33,201 nt of DNA, from the NCBI GenBank assembly GCA_902591025.1, contig CACIZB010000008.1:1-33201 (forward strand). The letters are read 5' to 3'. Below, one piece after another: positions 31,546-33,201 of the stretch; positions within the stretch are counted from its first letter, which is position 1, and the number at the start of each line of letters is the position of its first letter. Both the position numbers and the translations under genes were made by a program. The stretch is from an uncultured Pelagibacteraceae bacterium. GTDB taxonomy: Bacteria; Pseudomonadota; Alphaproteobacteria; Pelagibacterales; Pelagibacteraceae. The notes beneath the pieces were generated by a model. That model was not told the origin of the DNA, ran no database searches, and saw nothing but the letters and a program-made list of their open reading frames with translations.

Positions 31546-32318
31546 GTTAAAGTTATTTCTATAGGAGTATGGTCTGATGGCTTTTCTTGTCCTCTAGGGT
31601 CTTTATTAATATTGATACTTTTAATATTGTCTATTAGAGAATTTGAGACTAAAAAATGGTCTATTCTCATTCCATTATTTTTTTGCCATGCTCCTCTCAT
31701 ATAATCCCAAAATGTATAACCTTCTTTGGTATCATAAAAATGTCTATAGACATCATTAAAACCTAGATTAATCATTTCTCTCAATTTTTTTCTAATTTCT
31801 AATCTAAACAAGGCATCATCTTCAAAACTTTTTGGATTATATACATCTTCCTCTGATGGTATTATGTTAAAATCCCCAGCCAAAATAATATTTTGATTTT
31901 TTTTACTTAAATTTTTTAATTGTTTAATTAAGTCATTGAGCCATTTTTTCTTATAATCATACTTTTCAGTGTCGACTGGATTGCCATTAGGAGTGTAAAT
32001 ATTGATTAATTGGATTTTTTTTTTCTTATATTCCATTTCAGCAGAAATTATTCTTGATTGTTTTAGTTTATCTTTAATGAGATCTTTTCTGATATTCTTT
32101 AATTTTCCTTTTGAAATAATTGCAACTCCATTATAACTTTTTTGACCAAATACGTGACTTTCATATTCCATAGATGAAAAATCATCGTATGGAAAATTTA
32201 AATCTTCAGTTTTGATTTCCTGCATCATCAAAATGTCAGGTTTATATTTTAAAAGATAACTTTTTATATTCTCAATTCTTGCTCTAACAGAATTTACATT
32301 CCATGATGAAATTTTCAT
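31542..32318 (-). CDS. xthA: Exodeoxyribonuclease III (AP endonuclease)
   Basis: This DNA repair enzyme cuts at abasic sites and trims 3' blocked ends. It has the EEP nuclease fold. SWNVNSVRARIE opens the protein, the metal-binding Glu is in MQEIKTED, the catalytic Asp/Asn pair in GDFNIIPSEEDVY and the C-terminal Asp-His in SDHTPIEI. The length is 258 aa from ATG 32318, which overlaps the erpA stop by one base (TAATG). An in-frame extension upstream lies inside erpA and is rejected. It converges with znuA. Confidence 0.94.
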   Translation of the reverse strand: MKISSWNVNSVRARIENIKSYLLKYKPDILMMQEIKTEDLNFPYDDFSSMEYESHVFGQKSYNGVAIISKGKLKNIRKDLIKDKLKQSRIISAEMEYKKKKIQLINIYTPNGNPVDTEKYDYKKKWLNDLIKQLKNLSKKNQNIILAGDFNIIPSEEDVYNPKSFEDDALFRLEIRKKLREMINLGFNDVYRHFYDTKEGYTFWDYMRGAWQKNNGMRIDHFLVSNSLIDNIKSININKDPRGQEKPSDHTPIEITLT

Positions 32319-32635
32319 TAAAGTGAAAAGGAGACACCACAACCACAAGATGACTTCGTTTGTGGATTATTTATCTTAAATTGTTCGCCTATTAACTCTG
32401 AAACATAGTCAACTTCTGATCCTTTAAGTAAATCTGCTGAAGTTTTATCAATTAATATATTTTCATATTCTAAATCATCATCATTTTTTTCTTTGTCAAA
32501 AGTAAATTCGTATTGAAAACCTGAGCATCCACCACCTTTGATAGCGATTCTAAAAAAAGAGCCTTTATCTTTTTTAGACAAAAGAACATTGATCTGTTTT
32601 AGTGCTTTATCGGTAAATTTAATTTCTTTAATCAT
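32318..32635 (-). CDS. erpA: Iron-sulfur cluster insertion protein (ErpA/IscA/HesB family)
   Basis: This is an A-type carrier that hands Fe-S clusters to apo-enzymes such as IlvD encoded in this window. The conserved cysteines are in GGGCSGFQYEF (near residue 37) and CGCGVSF near the C-terminus, the normal Cys-x(n)-CxC pattern. The length is 105 aa. ErpA and IscA cannot be separated with confidence. The gene is coupled to xthA by a TAATG overlap and divergent from the dGTPase-like gene with a 50-base spacer. Confidence 0.9.
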   Translation of the reverse strand: MIKEIKFTDKALKQINVLLSKKDKGSFFRIAIKGGGCSGFQYEFTFDKEKNDDDLEYENILIDKTSADLLKGSEVDYVSELIGEQFKINNPQTKSSCGCGVSFSL

Positions 32636-32685
32636 AATCGATGACTGGTAATAGTAATATAGTGCTAAAAATTATATTTTAAAGG

Positions 32686-33201
32686 ATGAAAAATTACTCA
32701 AAACTAGGTTTATTCAAAAGTATGGGGAGAATATTTTATGAAACACCCTCTAAATATAGATCTTCATTTCAAAGAGACCGAGATAGAATTATTCATAGCG
32801 CTTCATTTAGAAGATTAAAACATAAGACACAAGTGTTTGTAAATACAGAGGGTGATCATTATCGAACTCGAATAACACATTCGATGGAAGTATCTCAAAT
32901 TGCAAGGTCTATAGCACGTTATTTCAATTTAAATGAGGATTTAACAGAAACTTTAAGTCTTGCTCACGATTTAGGTCATACTCCATTTGGACATGCTGGT
33001 GAGGATTCTTTGAACGATTGTATGTCTAATCATGGTGGTTTTGATCATAATTTACAAACTTTAAGAATAGTTATGTTTTTAGAAAACAAATATCTTAAGT
33101 TTAAGGGCTTAAATCTTACAATAGAAACTTTGGAAGGATTGTTGAAGCATAATGGTCCTACTAATAATTTAGAATTAGTTAATGAAATTGTTGGGATAAA
33201 A
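32686..33201 (+). CDS. dgt: Deoxyguanosinetriphosphate triphosphohydrolase-like protein (partial, 3' end outside window)
   Basis: An open frame of 172 codons starts at ATG 32686 (AAAGG ribosome binding site directly before it) and runs off the window end without a stop. It reads as the N-terminal part of a dNTP triphosphohydrolase of the HD superfamily. [19 protein letters not shown] opens the protein. The metal site begins with [10 protein letters not shown] (His of the first motif) and [14 protein letters not shown] gives the HD pair. [12 protein letters not shown] follows as in the Dgt family. The enzyme releases triphosphate from dNTPs and helps control nucleotide pools. Roughly half of the protein is missing here. 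Confidence 0.9.
   Translation, partial: MKNYSKLGLFKSMGRIFYETPSKYRSSFQRDRDRIIHSASFRRLKHKTQVFVNTEGDHYRTRITHSMEVSQIARSIARYFNLNEDLTETLSLAHDLGHTPFGHAGEDSLNDCMSNHGGFDHNLQTLRIVMFLENKYLKFKGLNLTIETLEGLLKHNGPTNNLELVNEIVGIK

Noticed and set aside
32319-32348. N-terminal extension of XthA
   Set aside because: It runs into erpA; the ATG at 32318 gives the TAATG overlap typical of this genome and the normal protein start.

Overview
The window looks like a piece of a streamlined, AT-rich alphaproteobacterial genome of the SAR11 / Pelagibacterales type. By eye G+C is near 30%, spacers are a few bases, many genes overlap through TAATG, and the gene set (aap amino-acid transporter, pst/pho cluster, valS-ilvD, znu/zur) fits Candidatus Pelagibacter. 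No insertion sequence, prophage, CRISPR array or rRNA was seen, and no stretch above 300 bases lacks a gene.

Layout. 160-236: tRNA-Arg(UCU). 389-4836: a complete general L-amino-acid ABC transporter (aapJQMP), with a strong hairpin after the binding-protein gene and a perfect 18-bp palindrome in the leader. 5000-5371: a small XRE-type regulator. 5375-5574: tRNA-Asn and tRNA-Cys on the minus strand. 5695-11230: a translationally coupled valS-ilvD-manC run.

11231-26152 is a phosphate-economy island. A diacylglycerol-kinase-like gene is divergent from a metallophosphoesterase (PlcP-like) and a GT4 glycosyltransferase (Agt-like), the pair expected to turn phospholipids into phosphorus-free glycolipids. 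Next come phoR, an unknown secreted protein, pstS, pstC, pstA, pstB, phoU, phoB, a convergent sixA, and overlapping ppk and ppx for polyphosphate. Arrays of 7-mers repeating every 11 nt (type TTTAACA-N4-TGTAATA) lie upstream of plcP and pstS and are the likely PhoB boxes. They differ from the classical CTGTCAT form.

26316-28394 (minus strand): a Lys-rich small protein, a Nudix hydrolase, an AqpS-like aquaglyceroporin, a thioredoxin-type arsenate reductase and a small membrane protein. A Pho-box-like array sits at the head of this arsenic operon, which would make sense because arsenate enters through the phosphate transporter. 28453-31545: zur-znuB-znuC divergent from znuA, with two tandem Zur palindromes between them and a very His-rich metal loop in ZnuA. 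31542-33201: xthA and erpA on the minus strand, then a dGTPase-like gene cut by the window end.

The main story is a coordinated low-phosphate programme: high-affinity uptake, signalling, lipid remodelling, polyphosphate turnover and possibly arsenate detoxification, next to a compact zinc regulon. The protein families are known. The less obvious signals are the shared regulatory repeats, the unknown secreted protein in the pho cluster, the leader palindrome of aapJ and a long hairpin after ppx.
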